64,000 nt of DNA, from positions 101,248-165,247 of the forward strand of contig NZ_JPVN01000008.1 of the NCBI RefSeq assembly GCF_000772945.1, written 5' to 3'. This document shows, piece after piece, positions 23,902-31,526 of the stretch (position 1 is its first letter; each line of letters begins with the position of its first letter). The notes under the pieces are model-generated. The model was not told the origin of the DNA and made no database searches. It saw nothing but the letters and a program-made list of their open reading frames with translations. The DNA comes from Ureibacillus manganicus DSM 26584 (lineage in GTDB: Bacteria > Bacillota > Bacilli > Bacillales_A > Planococcaceae). The position numbers and the translations under genes were made by a program.

Positions 23902-23928
23902 ACAAACGCGGGCTTTAGTTCAATAAGT
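23895..23928 (+). repeat. Module B repeat with compensating changes
   Basis: CTTGTTGAACAAACG... TTTAGTTCAATAAG: arms TTGAAC/GTTCAA replace TTCAAC/GTTGAA of other copies but remain complementary. It overlaps the stop of the secreted protein gene. Confidence 0.7.
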
Positions 23929-23984
23929 CATGATTAATAAAATCATAAAATCATCTAGGGACGCGATTCATCATAAGTGAAAAA

Positions 23985-24030
23985 TTCCACCTTTTCAAAA
24001 GTGGAATTTTCTACTTTTGAAAAGGTGGAA
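23985..24030. terminator. Large nested inverted repeat, likely bidirectional terminator
   Basis: TTCCACCTTTTCAAAAGT pairs perfectly over 18 bp with ACTTTTGAAAAGGTGGAA. Inside the left arm TTCCAC/GTGGAA gives a second, mutually exclusive stem. A-runs on the plus strand flank it, so minus-strand RNA ends in T-run; it lies downstream of the Spo0E-like gene. Confidence 0.7.
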
Positions 24031-24089
24031 AAAAATAATTTCTCCGATACCAAACTATTTAATAATTAGCATGAGCATTGTTGTTCTAC

Positions 24090-24299
24090 CTAAAAGCCAA
24101 TCCCCTTGTTTGAAGAAGTTTTAATTAAAGAATATTCATTTAACAGCTTATCTAGGCATTGGCTTAATTCAATTGTAACTGGATGGGTTAAGCCCATTTC
24201 CATACCACACTTTATCAATTTAGACCTAAGAGTTTGTATTTCTTTGAGAATAATTAATTCTTCTAATGTGTATTCCATATTAATATTATCTCTTTTCAT
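24090..24299 (-). CDS. Spo0E-family aspartyl-phosphate phosphatase
   Basis: The 69-residue protein has the family pattern: two helices with IQTLRSKLIKCGMEMGLTHP and the signature SQCLDKLLNEY (catalytic acidic residue). Spo0E-like proteins dephosphorylate phosphorylated Spo0A or similar regulators and delay sporulation. ATG 24297-24299 has AAGGAC upstream; ATG 24278 is an alternative. The open frame extends upstream but that part looks non-coding. Confidence 0.8.
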   Translation of the reverse strand: MKRDNINMEYTLEELIILKEIQTLRSKLIKCGMEMGLTHPVTIELSQCLDKLLNEYSLIKTSSNKGIGF

Positions 24300-24527
24300 A
24301 TAGTCTAAGTCCTTGTTTTGGTATATATCTCGTTTAATTCGAAAATGTTTACAAATTATTAAAAAAATAGTCTCATTTGTGGATGGAAAATAGCGCATTA
24401 AAGTGAATTGCTGCAAAAAATTGTATGTTATTTCATTTAGTTTATAAACGGTTAAGATTCCTAACAATTATAACGAGTTGTGAAGAAATTCCGTGATGCC
24501 CCATGGTATAACGTCGATATCGAATAC

Positions 24528-24851
24528 TTAGGTAATGGCTTTAAGTCCGACTACGCCAATGATAATTAACCCTACACTACAAATTCGTCCAATACTACGT
24601 GACTCTCCGAAATAAATCATATTTATAATTACAGCACCTGCAGTTCCCACTCCAATCCAAACAGCATACGCAGTACTCACTTGTAAAAAATTAAAAGATA
24701 AATAGAGACATAGTAATGCCAATCCAAAACCGCCTGCATATAAAACGAAGTTAATTAGCGATTTCTGCATACTATATTTTTTTAATCCAATAACAGCTAC
24801 AAATTCGCTAATAGCAGCAAATGTTACAAGTAACCAACCCATGATCTTCAC
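24528..24851 (-). CDS. SMR efflux protein, second subunit (YkkD/YvaE-like)
   Basis: Four transmembrane helices in 107 residues, with the conserved Glu in helix 1 (FAAISEFVAV, about residue 17), the family signature AYAVWIGVGTAGAVI in helix 3 and a short GLKAIT end. Its ATG overlaps the stop of the upstream SMR gene (ATGA), so the two are translationally coupled and likely form a heterodimeric exporter of cationic compounds. Confidence 0.9.
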   Translation of the reverse strand: MKIMGWLLVTFAAISEFVAVIGLKKYSMQKSLINFVLYAGGFGLALLCLYLSFNFLQVSTAYAVWIGVGTAGAVIINMIYFGESRSIGRICSVGLIIIGVVGLKAIT

Positions 24852-25183
24852 CTCGCAGTTGTTTGTTCTTTAGTATCAGAAATATTTAATCCAATCACAC
24901 CAATCACTAAAATAAAAATAAAGAGAATTTTAAAAATGTTTAGTTCTTCGTTGAAGATAAACACATCCATTAACGTTGTTCCAATTGTTCCAAAAGCAGC
25001 AAAGACAGCATAAACAGTTCCTGTTGGGAGTGTTTCGCATGCTTTTGCAAGGAACTGTAAATCAGCGATTACCAGCGTCGCAATTATTATCCAATGCGAC
25101 CAATGTGAGACAACATTTAAACCGAAAATCCAAAATAATTCAAATAAACTAGTGAGTATTACAAATATCCAACCTTTAGACAT
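24848..25183 (-). CDS. SMR efflux protein, first subunit (YkkC-like)
   Basis: 111 residues with four helices, the Glu of helix 1 (TSLFELFWIFG, about residue 14) and LPTGTVYAVFAAFGTIGTT in helix 3, matching the YkkC half of paired SMR exporters; related pairs export guanidinium or quaternary ammonium compounds. AGGAGGG lies before ATG 25181-25183. A TetR-type palindrome sits in its leader; no guanidine-I riboswitch fits the 64-bp gap. Confidence 0.9.
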   Translation of the reverse strand: MSKGWIFVILTSLFELFWIFGLNVVSHWSHWIIIATLVIADLQFLAKACETLPTGTVYAVFAAFGTIGTTLMDVFIFNEELNIFKILFIFILVIGVIGLNISDTKEQTTAR

Positions 25184-25200
25184 TTAAAACCCTCCTAATG

Positions 25201-25217
25201 AATGAATGTCATTCATT
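25201..25217. promoter_or_regulatory. TetR operator, site 1
   Basis: AATGAATG-T-CATTCATT, a perfect 8+1+8 palindrome just upstream of the SMR pair. Matches sites at 25922-25940 and 25958-25974. Confidence 0.8.
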
Positions 25218-25247
25218 TTTATGTTAATAAAAAACGAGATGGAAAAA

Positions 25248-25817
25248 TTATCTCGTTAGTGCTTTTTTTATAAATATTAATACATCTTTCTTATCTTGTA
25301 AAATTAAATTTTTTTCTTTCTCATCAAATAAATAGGCGCGTTCAGCAGCTGCTTCAATTAATCCCCAAAGAATCTTAGCTGTTTGTAATGAATCAATTAC
25401 TAGGTGGATCTCGTTATTTTTATTAGCGGAATCTAGCAAATTAGTTAACCAGCTATAGTATGGTTCGTAAGCATCTACCCATTCATCTAAGAAGTCAGAA
25501 GCAGACAATCCTGCATAAATAATTCCTACTAGCTCTTTATGTTTTTCTGTTACCTCAAATACTGTGTCGATTAATTGTTCTATTTTTCCGAAAAAATCTA
25601 AATCAGTTGATACATTACTTCTAATAGATTGGATCATTTCGCTAATCATTACATCTGCAATAGCAGGCATTACAGATAATTTAGATGGAAAATATAAATA
25701 AAATGTACCTTGAGCGATTCTAGCTTCTTTCGCAATATCAGAAATTTTTGTATTTTCAATTCCTTTTTCACCAAAAAGCTTTATAGCTGCATTAATAATT
25801 CTTTCTTTTTTATCCAT
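25248..25817 (-). CDS. TetR family transcriptional regulator
   Basis: N-terminal helix-turn-helix: RIINAAIKLFGEKGIENTKI then IAKEARIAQGTFYLYFPSK (about residues 8-45), the standard TetR pattern; the C-terminal ligand domain is divergent. 190 residues from ATG 25817. It lies upstream of the SMR pair and divergent from the deacetylase operon, and three palindromes in the two control regions make it their probable repressor. The inducer is unknown; a cationic or acylated amine is a guess. Confidence 0.9.
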   Translation of the reverse strand: MDKKERIINAAIKLFGEKGIENTKISDIAKEARIAQGTFYLYFPSKLSVMPAIADVMISEMIQSIRSNVSTDLDFFGKIEQLIDTVFEVTEKHKELVGIIYAGLSASDFLDEWVDAYEPYYSWLTNLLDSANKNNEIHLVIDSLQTAKILWGLIEAAAERAYLFDEKEKNLILQDKKDVLIFIKKALTR

Positions 25818-25916
25818 ATAGATTATCACCACTTTTCTTCCAATAATAAAAGTTTAGCCTATATTATTCATTGAAACAATGGATAAAGATAAAGTTTAGA
25901 TGATTCAGATAATAGA

Positions 25917-25974
25917 TTGACAAATGAATCTGATTCATTTATTGTGTTTTTTAAGAAAATGAATTTCGTTCATT
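25917..25974 (+). promoter_or_regulatory. Promoter of the deacetylase operon with two TetR operators
   Basis: TTGACA (25917-25922), 17-nt spacer and TATTGT (25940-25945). The perfect palindrome AAATGAATC-T-GATTCATTT (25922-25940) fills the spacer, and AATGAATTTCGTTCATT (25958-25974) covers the initial transcribed region. Binding would block polymerase. Confidence 0.85.
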
Positions 25975-26036
25975 TTTAAGGAGAAACATATCAATATGGA
26001 CAATATTCACAATAAAACGAGTTTGGAGTGGTTATT

Positions 26037-27158
26037 TTGAAAAAGACTGGATACATTTTTGACGAAAGTTTCTTTTGGCATGACAACGGTTCTGGTACCT
26101 TATATTTACCAGCCGGTGGATATTTAGAACCGGATGTTTTTGTAGAGGCTCCTTCAACAAAAAGAAGAGTAAATAACCTATTAAATCGTTGCGGATTAAT
26201 TAAAGAATTAGAGACTATTGAGCCTCGTTCAGCTACAAGAGAAGAAATCGAGGAAGTGCACCTTCCTTCTTATGTAGAATATGTAAAACAATTAAGTGAC
26301 ACAACAGGAGGCGATGCAGGGGATCACGCGATTGTTGGAAGAGGGTCTTATGAAATCGCTTTACTTTCAGCTGGTGCAGCAATTACTGCGGTGGATTCAG
26401 TATTAACATCTAAGGTGAAAAATGCATATTCCTTATCCCGACCACCTGGTCATCATGCTGAGCCGGAAAAGGGAATTGGGTTTTGTATATTCAACAATGT
26501 GGCCATTGCTGCTAAATATGCTAAAAAGAAATATGGTTTGAAACGAATTTTAGTCCTGGATTGGGACGTTCACCATGGAAATGGGACAGAGAAAGTTTTC
26601 TATGAAGATGATGAAGTATTATTCATATCAATCCATCAGCATCTCAGTTTTCCAAATAATACTGGCTATGCTACTGATACAGGAAAAGGAAAAGCTGAAG
26701 GCTTTAATGTAAATATCCCATTACCTGCTGGAACAGGTGATGCAGGTTATTTAGAAGCTTTTCAATCAATTATTGAGCCGATTACTAATGAATTTAAACC
26801 GGAGTTAATAATCATTTCAGCGGGGCAAGATCCTGGAATGTTTGATCCTCTAGGTCGAATGAATATGACTGCAGCTGGCTTTGGTGCAATAACAAATGTC
26901 ATGTTGGAACTAGCTAATATTCATTGTAATGGACATATCGTCTTTGTTCATGAGGGTGGATACAGCAATGCATATGTACCATTTTGTACATTGCGCATAA
27001 TAGAGGAAATGTCTGGAGTAAAAACAGATGTGGAAGATCCATTTACAGGTTCACAAACGACTGATGTGGTAAATATAGTTCAACGACAAGCGATTGATGA
27101 AGTCATAAAAATTCAATCTCAGTATTGGAGAGCGTTTGAAGGTGTAATGTCAAAATAA
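26037..27158 (+). CDS. Class II histone deacetylase-like / acetylpolyamine amidohydrolase
   Basis: 373 residues with all deacetylase elements: RPPGHHAE (tandem His, about 135-142), DWDVHHGNG (zinc Asp and His, about 175-183), AGQDPGMFDPLGRM (second zinc Asp, about 262) and HEGGYSN. The bacterial relatives deacylate small amines such as acetylpolyamines rather than histones. TTG 26037 is 8 nt after GGAG; GTG 26028 overlaps it. It is followed by an NCS1 permease 16 bp downstream and is predicted to be TetR-controlled. Confidence 0.9.
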   Translation: MKKTGYIFDESFFWHDNGSGTLYLPAGGYLEPDVFVEAPSTKRRVNNLLNRCGLIKELETIEPRSATREEIEEVHLPSYVEYVKQLSDTTGGDAGDHAIVGRGSYEIALLSAGAAITAVDSVLTSKVKNAYSLSRPPGHHAEPEKGIGFCIFNNVAIAAKYAKKKYGLKRILVLDWDVHHGNGTEKVFYEDDEVLFISIHQHLSFPNNTGYATDTGKGKAEGFNVNIPLPAGTGDAGYLEAFQSIIEPITNEFKPELIIISAGQDPGMFDPLGRMNMTAAGFGAITNVMLELANIHCNGHIVFVHEGGYSNAYVPFCTLRIIEEMSGVKTDVEDPFTGSQTTDVVNIVQRQAIDEVIKIQSQYWRAFEGVMSK

Positions 27159-27174
27159 TTCGGAGGTGTTTTTA

Positions 27175-28536
27175 TTGGCGAAAATTGAGGATGTTAGTCA
27201 TGAATTTATTCCTCTTGAAAAGCGGAATAATAAAGCAAGTGAAATGTTTTTCACATGGTTTTCAGCTAGTACGGTATCTACAACACTGGTAACAGGGGCG
27301 CTAGCTATATTAGTAGGTTTAGATTTTTTATGGGCAACGATTTCAATTATTGTAGGTCATGCAATAGGGGCGGTTATTATGGCCTTGCATGCTGCAATTG
27401 GCCCTAAGAGTGGCCTTCCGCAAGTAGTTCAAAGCCGTGCGCAATTTGGATATTACGGAGCAATCTTGCCGATGGTTATCATTTTTACAATGTATATCGG
27501 ATATGGCTCTACTAATACTGTAGTAGTTGGTCAAGGTTTGCAAGAAACGTTAGGGTTGAATTTAAATTTAATGGTTATTTTGAGTCTAATTCCAACAGTG
27601 TTAATTGCAATTTTTGGTCAAAGTATTTTACAAAAATCTTTGAAAGTCTTTACGATAATCTTTATCTTTATCTTTGTTATTTTAACAATTCTTCTTTTTG
27701 CGAATTTAAATAACACACAATTGATTTCAGGGGAGTTTAATTTGTCTGCCTTTATATTAATGGCTTCTATTTGTGTAACATGGCAAATAACATATGGACC
27801 GTATGTCTCTGATCATACAAGATTTATTAGACCTGAGGAAAGCAAAAAAACATTTTATTATAGTTATGCGGGCACATTTCTAAGCTCTGCGTGGTTAATG
27901 ATTTTAGGGGCTCTTAGTGCGTCTATGGTAACCGACGGGAATGTAATGGGTCAAATTAATAGTTTAGGTACAATTGGATGGATTATTGCTTTTCTATTAA
28001 CGATAGGGATACTTATTATTAATTCTTTAAATATTTATGGAGCCGGAATTATTTTGTTATCAATTATTAGTAACTTTATTCCATTTAAAACTACTGCAAA
28101 GTTACGTGTTATTGCATCTATAGCCATAGCTTTTACTATTGCATTAATAGCTACAGTAGGGGCAGGAAACTTTATGGCTAATTTCCAAATGTATTTAGTA
28201 TTTATTTTATTCTTTATTATACCTTGGAGTACAATTACTTTAATGGACTTCTTTGTATTGGGAAGATCACACTATCACCATAGTGAATATGGAAAAAAGG
28301 ATGGTATTTTCAAGGCGTTTAATACAAAAACAATTGCAGTATATCTAATCACAATATTGATCCAAGTTCCATTTTTAAACACTGAAATTTATGTAGGACC
28401 AATTGCGAAAGCTATGAACGGAGTAGATATAGCGTGGATTATTGGTATTATTGTGGCAGCTACACTGTATTATGTCTTAATAAAAATAACTGTACCGGTT
28501 CTTAGTAGTTCTAACACGCCATCTTTAGAAGAATAA
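27175..28536 (+). CDS. NCS1-family permease (cytosine/purine/allantoin type)
   Basis: About 12 hydrophobic helices in 453 residues, with NCS1 features: EMFFTWFSASTVSTTLVTGA in helix 1, a loop GPKSGLPQVVQSRAQFGYYG, and YVSDHTRFI before helix 6. TTG 27175 lies 8 nt after GGAGG. Paired with the deacetylase, it likely imports the substrate that the enzyme then deacylates. Substrate unproven. Confidence 0.85.
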   Translation: MAKIEDVSHEFIPLEKRNNKASEMFFTWFSASTVSTTLVTGALAILVGLDFLWATISIIVGHAIGAVIMALHAAIGPKSGLPQVVQSRAQFGYYGAILPMVIIFTMYIGYGSTNTVVVGQGLQETLGLNLNLMVILSLIPTVLIAIFGQSILQKSLKVFTIIFIFIFVILTILLFANLNNTQLISGEFNLSAFILMASICVTWQITYGPYVSDHTRFIRPEESKKTFYYSYAGTFLSSAWLMILGALSASMVTDGNVMGQINSLGTIGWIIAFLLTIGILIINSLNIYGAGIILLSIISNFIPFKTTAKLRVIASIAIAFTIALIATVGAGNFMANFQMYLVFILFFIIPWSTITLMDFFVLGRSHYHHSEYGKKDGIFKAFNTKTIAVYLITILIQVPFLNTEIYVGPIAKAMNGVDIAWIIGIIVAATLYYVLIKITVPVLSSSNTPSLEE

Positions 28537-28560
28537 TAGAATATACCCCAATTTAAATAA

Positions 28561-28609
28561 GCCTAATAAATCAAGAAGTCCCATGTATTTTGATTTGTTA
28601 GGTTTTCTT
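28561..28609 (+). terminator. Terminator of the deacetylase-permease operon
   Basis: CCTAATAAATCA pairs with TGATTTGTTAGG, followed by TTTTCTTTTG. Confidence 0.75.
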
Positions 28610-28822
28610 TTGTTTTTTCATTAGCTTCCTCTTTTCAAATAAGATATTTAACTAACAGGGAATATTGGTAGAATAAGGGGATTAAGCAATTAAAAATTGC
28701 CAATTTCAATATGGGAATTACGCTTTTTTAGAATTAGAAATTTCCCTAACTTTGTATTTCCGCACTTACCTAAACTAAATCAAGTTGTATGTGAAAAGTA
28801 TCGCTTAAAAAAGTGCAAAATA

Positions 28823-28870
28823 CCTCCTGAAGCAACCCGTTCTAGGTTAGAACGGGTTAGCTTACTGAGG
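28823..28870 (-). terminator. Strong hairpin, probable terminator of yrzI locus copy 2
   Basis: AACCCGTTCTA / TAGAACGGGTT perfect 11-bp stem with an extended imperfect outer stem (CCTC ... GAGG); on the minus strand it is followed by TATTTTGCACTTTTTT. It lies just beyond the 19-aa ORF of the second yrzI locus. Confidence 0.65.
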
Positions 28871-28921
28871 TTTAAAAATTAAATAGCTATATTGTCACTT
28901 TATATTGCTTCATTCTGCTAG

Positions 28922-28981
28922 CTAGGTTGAGTCTTTCTCCACCCATAAAATTGCATGTCGTCTTATGATCATATAAATCAT
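28922..28981 (-). CDS. 19-aa small ORF downstream of yrzI (copy 2)
   Basis: ATG 28979-28981 after AAGGTGGGAATTG encodes 19 residues ending LWVEKDST. Relative to copy 1 (5740-5796) it has one extra codon, while ribosome binding site and the last seven codons are unchanged. A Glu-Lys codon pair (GAG AAA) is conserved in both. Confidence 0.6.
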   Translation of the reverse strand: MIYMIIRRHAILWVEKDST

Positions 28982-29020
28982 TTTCAATTCCCACCTTTCA
29001 TGTTTTTGTTATAAACAAAG

Positions 29021-29161
29021 TTAATAAGGACGAATATAACTATCTAGTTTTCTTCGGTTTTCTTCAAAGATTTTTTTCACTTGTTCATTATGAAGTGCTT
29101 TCTCAAGAGAAATTTCACGTTTTGTAATAGTGATTGATAAAGAAAAAATGTGCAATGTCAT
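29021..29161 (-). CDS. yrzI: YrzI family small protein (copy 2), 46 aa
   Basis: 46 residues: hydrophobic start, SLSITITKREISLEKALHNE and helical KKIFEENRRKLDSYIRPY end. About two thirds identical to copy 1 with conservative changes (Val/Ile, Asp/Glu), the pattern of a functional paralogue. AAGGAGGTGAAAATAT precedes ATG. Confidence 0.8.
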   Translation of the reverse strand: MTLHIFSLSITITKREISLEKALHNEQVKKIFEENRRKLDSYIRPY

Positions 29162-29201
29162 ATATTTTCACCTCCTTAAAATACCCAAAAAACAGAAAAA
29201 A

Positions 29202-29226
29202 ACCGTAGAGAGAATCCCCCTACGGT
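29202..29226 (-). terminator. Second hairpin upstream of yrzI (copy 2)
   Basis: ACCGTAG / CTACGGT pairs where copy 1 has CCGCAG / CTGCGG, a paired change on both arms. T-run follows on the minus strand. Confidence 0.7.
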
Positions 29227-29243
29227 AAAAAAAGGCACAAAAA

Positions 29244-29273
29244 TACCGCAGGGGCACACTTCTCCCTACGGTA
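29244..29273 (-). terminator. First hairpin upstream of yrzI (copy 2)
   Basis: In minus-strand RNA UACCGUAGGG pairs with CCCCUGCGGUA, with one U-G pair replacing C-G of copy 1; read as plus-strand RNA it would be a C-A mismatch, so the minus strand is the transcribed one. Confidence 0.7.
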
Positions 29274-29299
29274 TGGGTATACTTAATTACAAAAAAATC

Positions 29300-29383
29300 T
29301 TAAGCGATCCATTCCGATCTAGTCGAATGTGTGATTTTCATTTTTGATGAAGTTGTATCTACTAATTTAACGATAACGATCAT
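29300..29383 (-). CDS. 27-aa small ORF upstream of yrzI (copy 2)
   Basis: The peptide is the same as that at 6113-6196, and the DNA from the ribosome binding site to past the stop codon appears unchanged, while neighbouring yrzI has diverged. This suggests selection on the RNA itself, recent conversion between copies, or both. Confidence 0.65.
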   Translation of the reverse strand: MIVIVKLVDTTSSKMKITHSTRSEWIA

Positions 29384-29422
29384 TTCATTCGACCTCCTTA
29401 AGAATTTTTTATTTACTTTGTA

Positions 29423-29451
29423 AGTATATCCATCTTTTAACTATTTGTAAA
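29423..29451 (-). promoter_or_regulatory. Sigma-A promoter of yrzI locus copy 2
   Basis: On the minus strand TTTACA (29446-29451), 17-nt spacer, TATACT (29423-29428). Spacer sequence differs from copy 1 but both boxes and the distance are kept. Confidence 0.8.
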
Positions 29452-29492
29452 CATTTTTTACCAAGTTTTTTTAATTGTGCCAATCCTAGAAA

Positions 29493-29574
29493 ATACCTTG
29501 AGTTAGAACCTATAGATGGTGAGTATTCCGTTACGATTGGTTTGAGTGATCCTAAAACGGGGAAGTTTACTTGA
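29493..29574 (+). pseudogene. Possible 3' fragment of a lost gene
   Basis: A frame ending at TGA 29572-29574 reads LELEPIDGEYSVTIGLSDP then KTGKFT, which looks like the end of a globular protein, yet has no start or upstream part. It begins where similarity between the two yrzI loci stops, so it may mark the insertion edge. Family unknown. Confidence 0.35.
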
Positions 29575-29657
29575 ATAGTGCTGAAAAAAATTAGTGCAAC
29601 GATTGGGCCGATCTAGTCCATTTTTAAAAATCTAATATAAATACATTGTAATCATTC

Positions 29658-29690
29658 GTTCATTCTCTGTTCATTTAAGAATTGTATTTT
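29658..29690 (+). promoter_or_regulatory. HssR-like direct repeat and promoter of hrtBA
   Basis: GTTCAT (29658) and GTTCAT (29669) with an 11-nt period match the published HssR direct repeat of Staphylococcus aureus (GTTCATATT, two bases, GTTCATATT) in half-site and spacing. TATTTT (29685) is a -10 box 16 nt from the second half-site, so the repeat covers the -35 region as expected for an activator. Confidence 0.75.
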
Positions 29691-29723
29691 AATGTTGTCA
29701 AAAGGAAATTGGAGGAATGAACG

Positions 29724-30758
29724 ATGAATCTTGCATTTAAAGAAATAAAAAAGAATAAGGTAAGATTTTTAATCTTAGGGTCAATAATATTTCTTGTTAG
29801 TTTACTAACGTTTATTATTTCGGGTTTAGCAAATGGATTATCGCAGGATAATGCTTCCTTAATTAAAGATTTACCAGAAGGACAGTTATACATGAATGAG
29901 GATGCAGAAGAAGCTTATACTCTGTCTAAAATCAATAGCAGTTTACAGGAAGAACTTCTGACCGACTATAAAGACGCTACAGCATTATCAATTCAAATGG
30001 GAATCTTAAATGATCATAAGGGCAAACAACAAAGCGTAGTTTTTGTTACTTCAACCGAGTCGAAAAATTTTAAGGATGTTAAAGACGGTGAAATTATATT
30101 AGATCAGTCAATGAAAGAAAAAGGAATAGAAATAGGGGATACATTGACGAATCCTCAATTTAGTGGAGAGTTTACTGTAAAAGGCTTTGTTGACCAAACG
30201 AAATTCAGCCATGCAGCAGTTGCATTTATCAACATAGAGAACTACAAGGAAATCTATAGAGTAAATGAAATGCAATTAGTATTTGTTCCAAAAGATAATT
30301 CGCCTCAAGAAATTTCGGGGTTACGATCCTTTTCAAAGCAGGAATTTTTGAAAACAATACCTAGTTATAACGCAGAGCAGATGACATTAAACATGATTGT
30401 TTGGTTTTTAGTGGTCACAAGTGGTATGTTGTTTGCCATTTTCTTCTATATGATGAACGTTCAAAAGATTGGGCTATTCGGCATATTAAAAGCAATTGGT
30501 TTGAAGACAAGCAGGTTATTTACAATGATGTGGACACAGATGATTTTTATTACAACGACTTCCCTTGCACTGTCCATTGCAATAAGTCAAGGATTTAATT
30601 TAATTACTCCTGAAGGAATGCCATTTAATTTATCGATAGAAACAACATTGAGTTTATCCGTTGTATTCCTAGTCATCGCATTTATTGGTACAACCATCGC
30701 AAGCTTACAAATTAGAAAAGTTGAACCATTGCAAGCAATTCAACAAGGAGAGATATAA
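29724..30758 (+). CDS. hrtB: HrtB-like ABC transporter permease
   Basis: 344 residues in the HrtB/MacB-type layout: one N-terminal helix (LGSIIFLVSLLTFIISGLANG, about 17-37), a large extracytoplasmic domain (about 40-225) and three C-terminal helices with QIRKVEPLQAIQ at the end. N-terminus MNLAFKEIKKNKVRF is typical of HrtB. With the adjacent ATPase and HssRS-type two-component genes it points to haem-stress relief at the membrane. ATG follows TTGGAGGAATGAACG. Confidence 0.8.
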   Translation: MNLAFKEIKKNKVRFLILGSIIFLVSLLTFIISGLANGLSQDNASLIKDLPEGQLYMNEDAEEAYTLSKINSSLQEELLTDYKDATALSIQMGILNDHKGKQQSVVFVTSTESKNFKDVKDGEIILDQSMKEKGIEIGDTLTNPQFSGEFTVKGFVDQTKFSHAAVAFINIENYKEIYRVNEMQLVFVPKDNSPQEISGLRSFSKQEFLKTIPSYNAEQMTLNMIVWFLVVTSGMLFAIFFYMMNVQKIGLFGILKAIGLKTSRLFTMMWTQMIFITTTSLALSIAISQGFNLITPEGMPFNLSIETTLSLSVVFLVIAFIGTTIASLQIRKVEPLQAIQQGEI

Positions 30759-30759
30759 T

Positions 30760-31443
30760 ATGTCTTTATTTACACTTAATGAAGTGAAGAAAACGTTTAA
30801 TAATGGGCAAATAAAGGAAGAAATATTAAAAGGGGTAAATCTCTTTCTTAGAGAAGGTGAAGTAACAGCATTAGTGGGTTCATCTGGATCAGGTAAAAGC
30901 ACGTTACTGACAATAGCCGCAGGGCTGCAATCAGCATCAGATGGAGAAGTACTATTTGAAGGGAAAAATCTTAGTCAGATGGATGAAGAAAGTATTCGTA
31001 AAATACGGGCAACTGATTTTGGCTTTATTTTTCAATTTGCCCATCTTGTCCCTTTCCTTACTGTAGAAGAACAACTACTATTAATGTTAGACGTATCTGA
31101 ATCGAAGTTGAAAAAACATGAACAAATGAGTGTAGTTGAGAGGATTCTACAATTAGTTGGAATGGAACATAGAAAAAATGCTTATCCATCTTCATTGTCA
31201 GGTGGGGAGAAACAACGAGTTGCTATTGCACGTGCAATTATCCATAAACCTAAAGTACTTTTTGCTGATGAACCAACCGCAAGTTTAGATTCAAAAAGAT
31301 CTAAAGATGTGATGGCATTAATACGAGAAATTACGAAAAATTTGAAAATTACTACGCTATTTGTGACTCATGATGAAGAAATGCTTTCTTATGCGGATCA
31401 TATTATTAAAATGAGTGATGGCTTAATTGTGCAACATAGTTAA
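30760..31443 (+). CDS. hrtA: HrtA-like ABC transporter ATPase
   Basis: 227 residues: Walker A GSSGSGKST (about 40-48), Q-loop FQFAHLVPFLTVEEQ, signature LSGGEKQR (about 145), Walker B VLFADEPTASLD and the H-loop THDEE. MacB/LolD subfamily. AAGGAG lies 9 nt before ATG 30760, with one base between it and the permease stop, so the two are coupled. An in-frame start upstream at 30685 would overlap the permease and has no support. Confidence 0.85.
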   Translation: MSLFTLNEVKKTFNNGQIKEEILKGVNLFLREGEVTALVGSSGSGKSTLLTIAAGLQSASDGEVLFEGKNLSQMDEESIRKIRATDFGFIFQFAHLVPFLTVEEQLLLMLDVSESKLKKHEQMSVVERILQLVGMEHRKNAYPSSLSGGEKQRVAIARAIIHKPKVLFADEPTASLDSKRSKDVMALIREITKNLKITTLFVTHDEEMLSYADHIIKMSDGLIVQHS

Positions 31444-31461
31444 TTTATTCAGCATATCATT

Positions 31462-31492
31462 TAGCCCGGCTATTTATGCTGGGCTTTTTTCT
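31462..31492 (+). terminator. Terminator after hrtA
   Basis: AGCCCGGC / GCTGGGCT stem, then TTTTTTCTT. Partial readthrough could still feed the regulators downstream. Confidence 0.85.
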
Positions 31493-31526
31493 TATTTCAA
31501 TTGTCACCATTTAAGGAGCGACCACA

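Noticed and set aside
24476..24570. Plus-strand peptide-like frame VKKFRDAPWYNVDIEYLGNG
   Set aside because: Its second half is the antisense of the SMR gene end and there is no upstream gene body; could be a scrap but support is too thin.
24848..25250. Guanidine-I (ykkCD) riboswitch before the SMR pair
   Set aside because: Only 64 bp separate the TetR gene and the SMR start, too short for the aptamer; a TetR palindrome fills the space.
28697..28882. 61-codon plus-strand frame with basic composition
   Set aside because: No ribosome binding site, and it spans a strong hairpin that fits a terminator of the minus-strand yrzI locus.
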